Positions 53,640 through 64,000 of a stretch of 64,000 bases of DNA are shown piece by piece. Position 1 is the stretch's first letter. The number at the start of each line of letters is the position of its first letter. Below the pieces are notes generated by a model. The model worked only from the letters and a program-made list of their open reading frames with translations. It was not told the origin of the DNA and did no database searches. The DNA is from Anniella stebbinsi (lineage: Eukaryota > Chordata > Lepidosauria > Squamata > Anniellidae): the NCBI GenBank assembly GCA_029215795.1, contig JARDYH010000007.1, forward strand, positions 20,557,763-20,621,762, given 5' to 3'. Made by a program: the position numbers and the translations under genes.

Positions 53640-54100
53640 CCTCCCAGTCTCCTTGAATCACGGCTCCCTCTCTCCTTGCAGTGTGGGTTTAACTTGTCGC
53701 TCTTTTGAGGGCCGAGCAGGAATATTTGGCACACAGTCTGACTGGCTTGCTGTGTGTCTTTTTTGCCTACTTCACACTGCAAGTGGGGTGGGAGCATCTT
53801 AGGTTGTTTTGGTGGGTTTCCTTTTGGTTCAATTGGTCACCATCCCCCTAGGTAGGGTGGTCTGGATAGGGATGGTGATCAGCCAGAGGCACTGTTGGTG
53901 GTGACAGGGGATGCCTGAAAGCCTCCTGCTGAGGCTTTTATGGCCTCAGTGGGGGGATAAAGATTGGCTTTGGGGCCATCTTCCCTTGCACACCCAGCAT
54001 TTCACAGCCCAGGTACATGTGGCAGGGGATGTCCCCCTTTCTGCAAGGGAGGACATCAGAGGGGTTGCTGATTCTGTAATCAAAGAATGTTGCATACATG
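53640..54100 (+). mobile_element. LTR-like repeat family Y, copy 2
   Basis: Shares ordered blocks with 41620-41990: TGTGTCTTTTTTGCCTACTT, CACACTGCAAG, TTGGTCACC, GGCACTGTTGGTGGTGAC and GGGGATAAAGATTGGC. The polyadenylation end found in copy 1 is not visible here. Confidence 0.45.
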
Positions 54101-54859
54101 GCCACTTACGTCTTTCATGAAAAAGAACGAGCTGCCATCTGTATGCAAAATGGTAGCTTCCATTGGGCAATGTGGGCTGCTAAGCTGCTTGCCCAGGGAG
54201 CTGAACAGGGGCAGGTGGGTCGGTGTTCTGCTCATGAAGCAGGAATGGGGTTGTTTGTCCCTCCCTAAATAAATACAAAGCTCTGTTGTTTCTGAGATAC
54301 AGCACATAGTCTCCTCCATCCTTTTCCTTAGAAAGCTTCATTTACATATGGGACAAAGAGGTTTGCTTGAAACGAAACAATGCAGAGGGCATAGTGACGT
54401 CCACTGATGGGCGTTGAGCCAGGTGCCCTTCCCACCCAATCAGAAGCACTTTTTCTCAGGGAAAAGGGAGGGGGAAACATGAGGAAGCTTTATTGAATTC
54501 TGCATAGATGACGGCTGCAGAGGCACAATCAGCTATGTGAGTATTAAAGGTCATGCCAAAATTTAGTGCAGACAGAAGAAAAGCAATAATAGACAAAAGC
54601 ATGAATTGCATGTGGAATTGAGCAGAAGGAAATAAGACATGGCCAAAAAGCCACAAATATTTCATATGGCTCCTTTCCAAAGGTCTCGTGAACATAGCTA
54701 AAAATAATAATAATAGAAAAATGGTTTCCATGACTGCCTCAATATTAAGGTCAAGGTTTATCTGCCTAGAAATACTCTCTAGAAATCATTGGGGCGTCAC
54801 AAAGCAGCTCATGGTTTTCAAACTTTCTACTGTGGCTCTCGCATTCCAACAGATACCTT
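54101..54859. other. unassigned stretch
   Basis: No recognised feature; the open frame at 54456-54731 has no domain I know. Confidence 0.35.
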
Positions 54860-55190
54860 AGAGATGGTTGTTGGGAACGTTCCACTGTGCTGGGATGCCC
54901 CTGGGCATGATGACCTTACCAGAACCTCCATGTGACCCTAGGGGTGGGCAAACTCAACTGTGTTCACCCCATTGGATCCTTGCCCCACCACTGCTGTGGC
55001 TGCTGTCTGCCCCCATTCATTGGCTGCACGAACTTCATCCAAGGCTCAGCCAGAGGAGTGCTCAGCAGCTGGCTGCTGGCTCGGTCTGGGGGGATAGATG
55101 CCGGGGAGTCCATCAAACCCCTGGACTCAGGAGGACACTTGCGACCTTCGAGACACCACTGCCCATCAACTTTTGTCCTCTCCATCTAGG
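54860..55190 (+). repeat. coding-like repeat with DAGESI peptide, copy 2
   Basis: Frame 54932-55189 holds LLARSGGIDAGESIKPLDSG, paired with the minus-strand peptide at 35470-35720. Upstream residues rich in tryptophan and cysteine look coding-like, but no domain is recognised. Confidence 0.4.
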
Positions 55191-56230
55191 TAAAGATGCA
55201 TGAGAAATTTAATCCTAAAATTTACGTTTTTATATGCATTTCAGTATGGGTTCGTGCAATTTTATGTTTTTTTATTATTATTATTTTGCAGTTGCATTGC
55301 AAAAAAAAAACAAAAAAAACTGGCCAAGGGTGACATATGAAGGACAACTTTATTCCAATCTTCACATTGCTCTGTGAAGTGTGTTTTAGGATGGTTCACT
55401 TTGAAAGGTAGATCCAAAGAAATATGTGAGCATCCCTATCTTTAGCTCACTGGCTCCATCATCTGTGTCCCAGGGACTGATGGTCATTCAGGAGTCCCAG
55501 GAATTCCCTTTCCTCCTCTGTACCGACATGCCCTCCTCTTAAATCCAAGGCTCCTGCTTTCTATTGGTTGCAATACATTCATTATTCAGCAATATTGTAA
55601 GCTAGTCTTTCTCCATCCCCCACCTGTAACCTCTAGTAAGGTGATGGTCCCATCTCTTTCTCCATCCATGGTCCTTATTATCAGCAGCTGTTTCCTCAAG
55701 TATTGATCTTGCTTCATTCTTGATTTTAAAAAGAAGCAGGAATAGCTGGATTTTATTGCCAAGGATGTTGTATTGGTGGCATGAAATAGAGACATGTCTG
55801 AAGCCCAAGATCACATGGCATTATGAGAGGATTTTAGAAAGCGTTATTTAACTATATAGATATTGATTTAGTTGTTTTATATAGTCCATGAGTAACACAC
55901 ATATACTGAATTCCACTATGACAACAGGATTCTAGGTTGCAGCTAAATGCAATGCCAAGTTATCTATGATCTCTGGGGTGGGGGAGGGATTAATTCTTTC
56001 CTTCATGCCATTTTTCTGATCCAAATCTCTCAATCCCACTTTCACCGATAGGTATCAATATGTACTTGTATGTATTGCCTCAGAAAGCTAATTGCAGCTC
56101 CAGCATGTCTTTGGATCAGAAATAATGGTACATTGCCCTCAACCAAATGGGGGAGGGGGGCATAGTTTCATATGAATACTAAAAAAAACTGTCTGAACAA
56201 GAATATCCTGCCAAAATGAACAATATGGAT
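55191..56230. other. unassigned stretch
   Basis: ATTATTATTATTTTG and A-runs at 55276-55318. No gene recognised. Confidence 0.35.
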
Positions 56231-56254
56231 AATGATGATGATGATGATGATAAT
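56231..56254. repeat. (ATG)n microsatellite
   Basis: GATGATGATGATGATG run at the A/T tail of the adjacent L2-like element. Confidence 0.9.
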
Positions 56255-56259
56255 AACAA

Positions 56260-56640
56260 TAATAGTAAGTATTTGTTTCATTTCTATACTGCCCAATAGC
56301 CAAAGCTATTCACAAGATAAAAATACAGCATAAAAAATAAAGATATAAAATTAAAACAATAATGAACAGCTAAAAACAATTTCAAGAAACTACTAGACCT
56401 GATTAGATAGCTGGAACAAATGGCCCATCATCTGCCATTAAATGCCTGGGAGTAGAAGACAATCTGAACATGGTGCCAAAAAGATGGCAACATTGCCGTC
56501 AGGCGGGCCTCGGTGGAGAGATCATTCCATAATTCGAAGACCACCACTAAAACGGTCCTCCCCTTGTTGCCACCTTCCAAGCCTCCCATGGAGATGGCAC
56601 TCAGAGAAAGGCCTCAGATGGTAGATGTTGATCATAGTAT
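56260..56640 (-). mobile_element. L2-like LINE 3' end
   Basis: Reverse-oriented: CATTTCTATACTGCCCAATAG, then CCAAAGCTATTCACAAG, is the complement of the L2 3' hairpin. Farther on, CCTCCCCTTGTTGCCACCTT and CCTCCCATGGAGATGGCACT is the complement of coding-tail text like that at 52130-52220. Confidence 0.7.
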
Positions 56641-57824
56641 CCGGGTAGGTTCAGGTCAGGAGAATTCTTTGGGCTTCCTATAAGTCACAGCGTATAACAC
56701 TTCTTCATACACATTTTCTTTGAGGTGTATGAGAAATACAATTCAGTTCATTTTTGATCAGGATAGTACACAGCATCTGGACTGATCTGTAGCCAAAGTC
56801 TGCGTATTTTGAGCTAGCAGTGTGATTCACAGACTAATAATAATAAAAAATCAACAGCATGCATACATTTAAAATATGTGCATGGAAATTTGTGTACTTT
56901 TCGAAAATATCCACAAATATGCTTTGGAGCTTCATCACACCTACATTCTCCCCACCCCACCCCAGTTTGCTTCTGTGGATTCCCCCTCCGTTTCCTATTC
57001 GAGTCTAGCATTTTGATTTACACGTGCTCGGTATTGCTGCAGTATCTCAGCTTGTGCCTGTTGAATATTTGTGTTTCCGGACTTTGCCCGTTCAACGATA
57101 AATCGAAACAAAAACTAAAAACTGCAACCTCAGGGCGAGAGAACAGCATGACGGGGACGACGTCATGCGAGTCCAGCGCTGAAGAAGTGGAGCAAAGTTG
57201 AGGTGGGTGTGCTTAAAACCGTGCATGTGATGATGGCCTTAATCAATGGGAAAAGAATGTGTACATTTCCAAAATGAGAACAACTGATGTATGTGATATA
57301 CAGGCTGCAGGTTGTGTGCCCCTGGTTTAAGAAGTGGGGGACAGCTCCCTTTGCACTGCTAAGGTGACTGCCATGTTCTTTTGTCCCAGAACATCCCAGA
57401 ATGTCCCAGAATAACACTCTATCCAGGTTATTTGGGGGTAAGTAAAAGTTAGGAGCTACGCTGATGAAAGTGAAAGCACTTGTGCAATTAGAAACCACTT
57501 GCACAATAAAATCTCTTTTCCTCCCCCCTCTCTCTGTGTGTATCAAAGGGAGAGAGAGAGATTTGTAGCCATCTCACAACACCATGCAAAAGCCAGCTAC
57601 AAACATCCTTTCATTGCATTCACCAAACTCCAATTCTACCATAAATTGCTCCAAATCTACATAAGATTTGAAAGAAAGCTACCCATTAGCAATCACGGAT
57701 TATGTAAATGTGAATCCAGTTGCTGAACCACTGCAGAGAAATTATTAGCTTTGAAAGGCCTATTTTACTCAACAGAACTTCACCCGCAAGTCTGAAGAAT
57801 TTACACCTCTGATACGGTGGTGGT
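56641..57824. other. unassigned stretch
   Basis: GGGGACGACGTCATGCGAG near 57153 contains a GACGTC palindrome. AGAGAGAGAG near 57551. No gene recognised. Confidence 0.35.
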
Positions 57825-57828
57825 GGTG

Positions 57829-57842
57829 AGGGGGGGGGGGGA
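57829..57842. repeat. G-run
   Basis: A homopolymer of about twelve G next to GGTGGTGGTGAGG. Confidence 0.85.
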
Positions 57843-60800
57843 TAAAACAGAGACCTTGCATGTGATTTAGAAACCACAAATTTGAAGACGTCAGAACCCA
57901 TTTTAAAATATTTACATTCTGATAGCCAAAGCACATTTCGCTTTGAAATTAATTTCTGTTGAGAAACTATCAAATTTGAAGACATCAGTAGAAAGAGCAA
58001 ACCTCTGGATCTACCGACTTAATACTCTTACACGCATGAGAGTTAATCTGGAAAATAACAACAACAATAATAATCTGGGAAATGATTTCATTATACACTC
58101 TTGGTTTTGTTCCCCCTCCCCCCACAGACACACCTTGAAAACCATTAAAAAACAACAAAGCCAACAAAACTAGTATTGCATATGCAGCACTTCAAAAAAA
58201 ATTTTTTTCCATCCAGAGCATTCTTGAAACTATCAAGCATTCATTTGAAATCCCAACTGCTCTGCCAAGAAAAGTCAAAGCAGAAACATTTAACTAAGTA
58301 GCCTTAAGACCTACTTCTGTGAACACAAACATACACGGAGAGAGAAGAGAAGCGACTGAGAATAGGTGAAACTTTGCTTGAGAATAAAAGGCAATCAAAT
58401 CTACCTTCTTAAGAGATAACAGCAATAATGCAAAACAGACATTTTCCTTCTTAATGCAAATTCAATACCTTTCGTTCAACTGATCCAAAGGCCAACTCTT
58501 TTCATTAAGGATTATCTGTCTCCTTTGCACAAACATTATTGAAGATTAATGTGTTTAATAAAAAAAAAAGCCACATGTAAGGATCAAACGAAGAATTGCG
58601 TTGCTAAGACAGGGCAACCAACTTCTTTTATATAGAATAGCAATGTTTCCATGTGCCTCCTAATCCAAAACAGGTGATTGCATTGTTTAACAGATAGCTG
58701 TTTGTTAAATTGGAACCATGAGCTCATAAAAGATGAGGCCTGCGTGCTTCCTGGCAAGTCAAACTAGAGATTTACAGAGTTGCTCTCACCCCGCCACAGG
58801 ACAAGATGTTGCTATGCTTTAAAAAAAAAAAAAAGGAAAAAGGGAGACAAGGTGTTTCATTCTTTTACCGTAATGCTCCATAAAGAACATTGCACACTTA
58901 TCAGAAATCCAGTTTTCTTTCATGCTGTGCTGCTCACACAGAAGATCCTTTCCTGCTATTTACACTTCAGACTTTCTTCTTTGATTTGATGCAGAATAAT
59001 GAAGGAAAATCAAAACAGCATTTTTGTTTGTTTGCTTGTTTAATGAGCTGAATGCATAAAGGTGCCAGATGATACATTATCCCTTCAATATATCACCAAG
59101 ATCTAAAAGTGCAGAAGAATGTGGTAGCAGTAAGGCAGCTGCCTTGAGTACCATTTTTTTTAAAAAAAATAGAAAGCTAAGGTACAAAACCAAATCAAGA
59201 TTTTTTTTTTTTAAAAAAATGAAAAATAACATAAAACCTTTCTCCTTCCAAGTAGAAAACCAGCACTATTGGATGAAACATTATAGCTTACCCTTTTCTC
59301 TGATTTGCTCTTTTACTACTTACAGGGTACTCTTTACACAAGTGTGCAGATAGCATCATCATGGGTGTGGAAGTCCAATTTGCATGCCTCTCCCCCTTGG
59401 TTACAGGGGGAAAAAATCATGCTTGGTACAAGATATTCTAATGGAGCACATCTGATTTGCATACACTCAAATTAGCACGGCCTTGGGGGCCTCAAGCCTT
59501 CCTGCAATGGTATTGTTCATTACAATGCTCACCCTTAATTCATGATATAACTTTGCACACAGTGAGGGAAACCCTGCCTCCCAAATATAATCACCTAATG
59601 ATTTTACTTCCTCTCTACCCTGAGTAGTTCTAAGTAAGGCATAAAAACACCCATTACTAAGAAAAATGACATGAAGCTATAATGATTCCCATTACAGTCT
59701 ATTCCTTAGTCTGTCCTGTGAAGTACAGTGGAAGCAAGCCTAATTAAACCTTATTTTTATGAGTAACAGGTAGGAAAGAAGAGAATGGCACAGAGAATAG
59801 GTAACAGCTCACCGGTACAAAATGGGCTTTGATAGCCTGGAGAGGCAGTGAAGTTAAGTATTAGCAAGTCCCATATGCAGAAAGGCAAGTCCATGCCAGT
59901 CAGTTGGCTTTCCAAGCAGAAGACCCATCTGCTGGGTGTTCACAAGAATGGTACAAAAGCAAAGGTTTCAGAGAAGTTACTGTTTTGACCCATACTGACG
60001 ATCTCAGTATCATGAGGCAAATTTTTAAAAACCAAACAACCACACCAAATGGAAGGGTGCTCCAAATTTGAACTTTTTCTTTGATAGGGCTGAGCCAAGA
60101 ACTCTTTCTGTACTCCACCACACACTTTGCTTTTGCCGCCATCCTCACCTGCTTTTTGGTCCAGGTGATGGCAGGGATTACACTCCTGGGAGTCTAAGGC
60201 GGTTGGCAGGTGCCATTGTCCCCCTCACAAGTCCCACAGTGGAGGCTGGAAACATTGCTTCATGGGGAAACATGTGGCGATGTGATATATCAGGATGCCA
60301 AATCAGAGTAAATGCAATCAGGAAAACACTTCATCCCTCATTCTGGTGGCTTGTGTTTGCGGGGTGGGGTGGGGGTGGAGGATGGCCCATGACAGCAACT
60401 GGAGTTGCAGCTGACAGCGTGATCCCTGTTGCTGGTCAATTCACCCCAGACTTCAGTCCTGTTCACATTCCTGCACTCCGCTAAATTGATGTCAGCGTTA
60501 TATATTAAGCCAAGAGCAAGGCTTTGAAACTTGCTGAGAATCTTGTCACGGGAACCTCATATACAGAGTAAAACATTTGGTCCATTCATCTCTCATGGCT
60601 GCAAATCCTGTGGTCTATGGGTCACATGTATCCCCCCAAGACCTTAACTCTGGCCCCAACAGGTTCTCTGTGGCCCATGAGTCGTAAATAGGCCCCCGAG
60701 ACTTGAACCATTGCTCCCAGAGGTGCTCTGCCCCCTATACACACACTTCTGGATTTCTGCCCCCCCCCACACACACACATAATTTTCTCACAGCAATGAG

Positions 60801-61039
60801 GGAAGACAATTCTGTATTAAGATCACTGGGGGAAGGCACTCCACTCCCTCCCCCAGTGATCTTCATACAGATCAGGTTGGGTTCTTCCCCTGCTGCACCT
60901 ACCTCCAAAGAAAGAGTGATATGTATCAGGGATGTATATGTGTGCACATGCATATGAGTTTGTGTGCACACATGTGCAGCCCCCAATCCCTGAGTAAGCA
61001 CCACATAAAACCTTTGGGGCAAAAAAGGTTGTACATTCC
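57843..61039. other. unassigned stretch, low repeat density
   Basis: The longest stretch here without a recognised transposon. It has A-runs at 58818-58833 and T/A runs at 59154-59218, and a (CA)n tract near 60766-60780. The open frame 60068-60484 has no recognisable domain. Relative lack of young transposons could indicate functional noncoding DNA, but I cannot show this. Confidence 0.35.
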
Positions 61040-61180
61040 TGTTCTATACTGTCTATCATTAGCCCTACGGGGTGTCAGGTGAGAGTCTATTGCAGTACTA
61101 CCTGAAGATGCCGGGGATTGAAGTGGGGACCTTTTCCATGCAAAGCATGGCCTCTACCATTGAGCTATAGGCCTTCCCAG
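61040..61180 (-). mobile_element. tRNA-derived SINE
   Basis: The complement of 61100-61176 reads as a tRNA-like head: CTCAATGGTAGAGGCCATGC, then TTTGCATGGAAAAGG and a B-box near CCCACTTCAATCCCCGGC. The loop sequence resembles tRNA-Ala(TGC). The left part (CATTAGCCCTACGGGG) is the SINE body. Internal changes mark it as inactive. Confidence 0.65.
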
Positions 61181-61489
61181 AGGAGACTGATGGCTCAAAT
61201 ATCAGTGGGTCTGTGATTTCATTCTGGGTTTCAGTCAAAGACAGACAGAATTCTAAAGGAGCTATCAAAAGTGCTGAAAACCATAATGGAACCACAACCT
61301 CCACTGGTCCTTCCCCCACCTGTCCCACTGATGTCTGTCTGTCGGTATGAACTAGCTGGTGCAGGAACTGGGAAGGTACCAGACCAAGGATGCTGCAGCT
61401 TGAAGTTAGAAGTGTGGGTAGGTCCATTTCCAAGGCTAATGGTAAGGGTTCTCATGCCAATTAGTTTCTAGGCGAAGTACACAGATTAT
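61181..61489. other. unassigned stretch
   Basis: Short overlapping open frames on both strands (61098-61455 minus, 61271-61471 plus) without recognised domains. Confidence 0.3.
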
Positions 61490-61915
61490 TACCTTTAAAG
61501 CCCTACATGATTTGGGTCCAGGTTACCTGCAGGATCACTTTCTCCCATACAATCCACCCTACACACTCAGGTCATCTGGGAAGAATTTGCTCCAGTCAGC
61601 CAAAACTGGGCTGACAAACGCTACCCAGAGAACTTTCTCTTCTGCTGCTCCCAGACTATGGAATGGCCTGCAGGGAGAGATTCGTCAACTCAACAGTCTC
61701 TCCGTATTTAAGAAATCTCTTAAATCTCTTCCGGCAGGCCTTCCCAGTTGAATTTTTAGAGTTTTGACTGTTATTTTAATAATGCATTAGGTTTTTTTAA
61801 AAAAAGTTTTTAATCGGTTTTATGTATTTTATAATATTTTTGTATTCAATGTTGTTCCCTGCCTTGAACCAGCAGGAGAGGCGGGTAAGAAATAAATATA
61901 TTGTATTATTATTGT
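61490..61915 (+). pseudogene. L2-clade LINE coding tail and 3' end
   Basis: The frame 61512-61751 gives LRSSGKNLLQSAKTGLTNA and RLWNGLQGEIRQLNSLSVFK, the conserved C-terminal text of L2-type LINE proteins. It is followed by the 3' hairpin TTGTTCCCTGCCTTGAACCA...GGCGGGTAAGAAATAAATA and an ATTATTATTG tail. The copy is 5'-truncated, so it lacks the reverse transcriptase core. Confidence 0.85.
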
Positions 61916-64000
61916 TGTTGTTGTAGCTGTCCCCATTCATTGGTGTGAGGCATTGGGTCGGATCTTTGCAAAACAAAGTCATGAAGCAGGCGAGAAGGAA
62001 AATAGCACATGTTGACATCACACGATACGTAGCTATCTTATTGTTCATTGCTCTGGAATCTGTTTAGATGTGGAACAGTACACAAATACTGGAAATATGC
62101 AAATAAATAAATAGCAGGAGTTCAGGAGGTGGGAGGTGGTACAATGTTTTGTTTTTCAAGTTAGAAAAATAACAGTTCCTCTTAGCTACTTCATCCGGGG
62201 GTGTGGGAGGAAGATTCCCATTAGACAGCAGCATCTAGAAACTCTGGGGAAAAGAGCAAGATCCCCCCCCCCCGAAAAAGAACAGAAATCATTCAGCATT
62301 TCCAGAGAGAGGAGATGGTTCTAAGAAAACTGTCGTTTTGGGGACACTAACCTGCACAGGATAGTGATGGAAGCAGTTAAAATGTGGAAGTAATAAAGCC
62401 ACCAATCTTTTGCACAGTAAGCTTTTTCCAACTTTGTGAAACCATCCTGACATGGCATTCAGTTATAAGACTGCACTCCATCTTACGTGGTTACCTTATA
62501 GCCAAAAAGAAAAAAAGAAAAAGCACCAGCTTAGTAATGCAATGTTTAACATTGCATGAAAACTACAGCCTCCATACAAGATATGCCCTTTTGTGTAAAT
62601 AATTAGAGGATTAACACTGCTCTGGTATAAAGGCTAGATATTTGCAATGCGTAGGTAGTGGAAGCCATGCGCCGTAAGCCTTTGAAGACAATAAAAACAG
62701 TCATTTTTGAAAATCAAGCAAACAGCAAACCCATAATTTTCTGTAGTCAGATCATGCACCGTTTCGACATTCAAAATCTCAATGGTTAAGGAACACACAG
62801 CTTGGCTATTTGTGATGACATGCAGCTTATTCTGCAAACCAAGATTATTTATGTGCAGAACTTGTATGGAGTGCCACCTTGCCAAGTTCTGCTGAAAACT
62901 ACAAAAAAGGAAGAGAAAGCAATTATGTGATAGATGTTGATCTGTGTCTCCCTTTGACAGAGACGATGTATGTAGATGGCATTGATTCAACACCCTTATT
63001 GCAACCAGACTCAGATATTATTCTTTTAAAAAATACTACTATTCACCATTGTTTCTAAACAGCTGCCGTGGGAGGTATGACTGTTCTCCCAGCAATAGTC
63101 TATACTTAACCAAAATTGTTGCTAATTAGGGTGTTTCATTCTGATGTAGGTCACAGCAATGGTTGGAAGTGGAACACTTAAGTACTTTGTATAAAGAGCT
63201 GTTTGTTTGTTTGTTTTTTAATTTCCCTCTCCCCTTTCCTTATTTTCTTAGAGGTGATGTACATGTTTAGAGAAAAGTATGCAATACCAGCATCCTAGGA
63301 CTGAACTACTTCAGAATGCAGTTGACACATTATATGATGGCCTTCCACCTCTCCTCTCCTAATGGTGGGGTTGGGGTAGGTACGCATTCCATCGAAAACT
63401 ACATGGTCAGAGGAAAACAAAAAAGTTTTCATTTAGTTTTCGTTTTGAAATTCCAGTTTTCTGTGTGTAGAGAGAAACCCCCTACCCAAAATAGGGAAGT
63501 ATACAAATACGTAATTCTTCACTTGCATCATATATCCCAGGAAAGCTATATTGCATGCTTTTACTTTATTTTGTCTCAGTTTTGCAAAATGGATGTATTG
63601 CTCTAAAGGTGTGATATGCAAATCCTGGAAACGAAAGGAATAAAAATTGTAGGGATGATTTCTTTAAATTGCCTGAGGTCGTATAATAAGTGTAAAGGAT
63701 CTTCTTTCTAAGAACAAGCCCTGCACACTAGAGCTGAGACAACATTTCTCAGAAGACATATTTGGGGGGAGGTGTCTCAGATTGTCCTTTTTTTTTCTCC
63801 CCCTAGAAAATGGCCACCACACATTTTTATTCAAGTAATCTCCAGTGGTGTGCAGTTGCATGTGTGTACACACCATTTCCTCTCACTGTGCATCAGAATA
63901 ATACTAGGTACATTACATTGTGGAGGACCATATACATTTTTGTGATGGGTTAAAAAAAATAAAACTGTAGGCAGAATGAACTGTGCTACTGCCAATGCCA
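61916..64000. other. unassigned stretch to the window end
   Basis: A C-run at 62265-62274 and a GTTTGTTTGTTTG run near 63201-63213. The remaining open frames (62634-62993 minus, 63316-63606 plus) show no recognisable domain. Confidence 0.35.

Noticed and set aside
41340..54100. 41.3 kb and 53.6 kb repeats as the two LTRs of one 12-kb element
   Set aside because: The sequence between them is a mosaic of L2, SINE, hAT, R4 and a solo LTR with no gag-pol text, and the copies are strongly diverged.
60068..60484. A 138-residue plus-strand frame as a host exon
   Set aside because: No recognised domain, glycine run from a G-tract, and no clear splice acceptor and donor pair around it.
61100..61176. 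A functional tRNA-Ala gene on the minus strand
   Set aside because: The arms contain mismatches, and a SINE body follows; the head is tRNA-derived but not a working tRNA.

Overview
The window is vertebrate nuclear DNA, most probably from a squamate reptile (lizard or snake). The basis is the repeat content: CR1 and L2-clade LINE 3' ends, R4/Dong-type LINE tails, tRNA- and 5S-rRNA-derived SINEs, abundant hAT-like DNA transposons and many di-, tri- and tetranucleotide microsatellites. This is an inference from recognised repeat families; no database search was possible. I found no convincing host protein-coding exon, RNA gene or host promoter. The long open frames are short, lie on both strands and mostly fall inside transposons, so I read this as intergenic or deep intronic DNA built largely from mobile elements.

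The dominant theme is one superfamily of DNA transposons with ends TAGGGRTGTGCA...TGCACAYCCCTA. Seven copies carry these ends (14490-15826, 15979-16944, 25322-26216, 26225-28691, 30876-31940, 39672-40754, 47372-48116), and a relative with ends TAGGGATG...CATCCCTA lies at 10237-11192. Three copies have exact 8-bp target duplications and four have near-matches, the signature of hAT transposons. They fall into a GATC-rich group (subterminal CGGATCGG-like words) and a GATA-rich group (subterminal CCGATAA-like words), yet both groups share internal GC-rich palindromic modules. These modules are bordered again and again by the splice-donor word CAGGTAAG or AAGGTAAG, or its reverse complement. The largest copy (26225-28691) still encodes a BED zinc-finger protein but has no visible catalytic domain.

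Layout: 1-14.4 kb holds SINEs, a MITE with GCGCATT words, small fold-back elements and an LTR-like segment nested in a hAT relative. 14.4-17.0 kb is an older element split by two hAT insertions. 17.8-24.9 kb is a CR1/L2 field with microsatellites. 25.3-28.7 kb is a head-to-tail pair of hAT copies. 29-31.9 kb has R4, CR1 and another hAT. 33.5-34.2 kb has a very large inverted repeat. 37-43 kb has SINE, CR1, L2, hAT and an LTR-like element. 44.6-48.1 kb has a tandem-repeat-bearing TAGGGTGACC element, a solo LTR and the third GATA-rich hAT. 51-54 kb has a 5S-SINE, a fold-back, L2, two R4 copies and a second copy of the 41-kb LTR-like repeat. 56-62 kb is sparse, with L2 and SINE remnants. The last 2 kb shows nothing I recognise.
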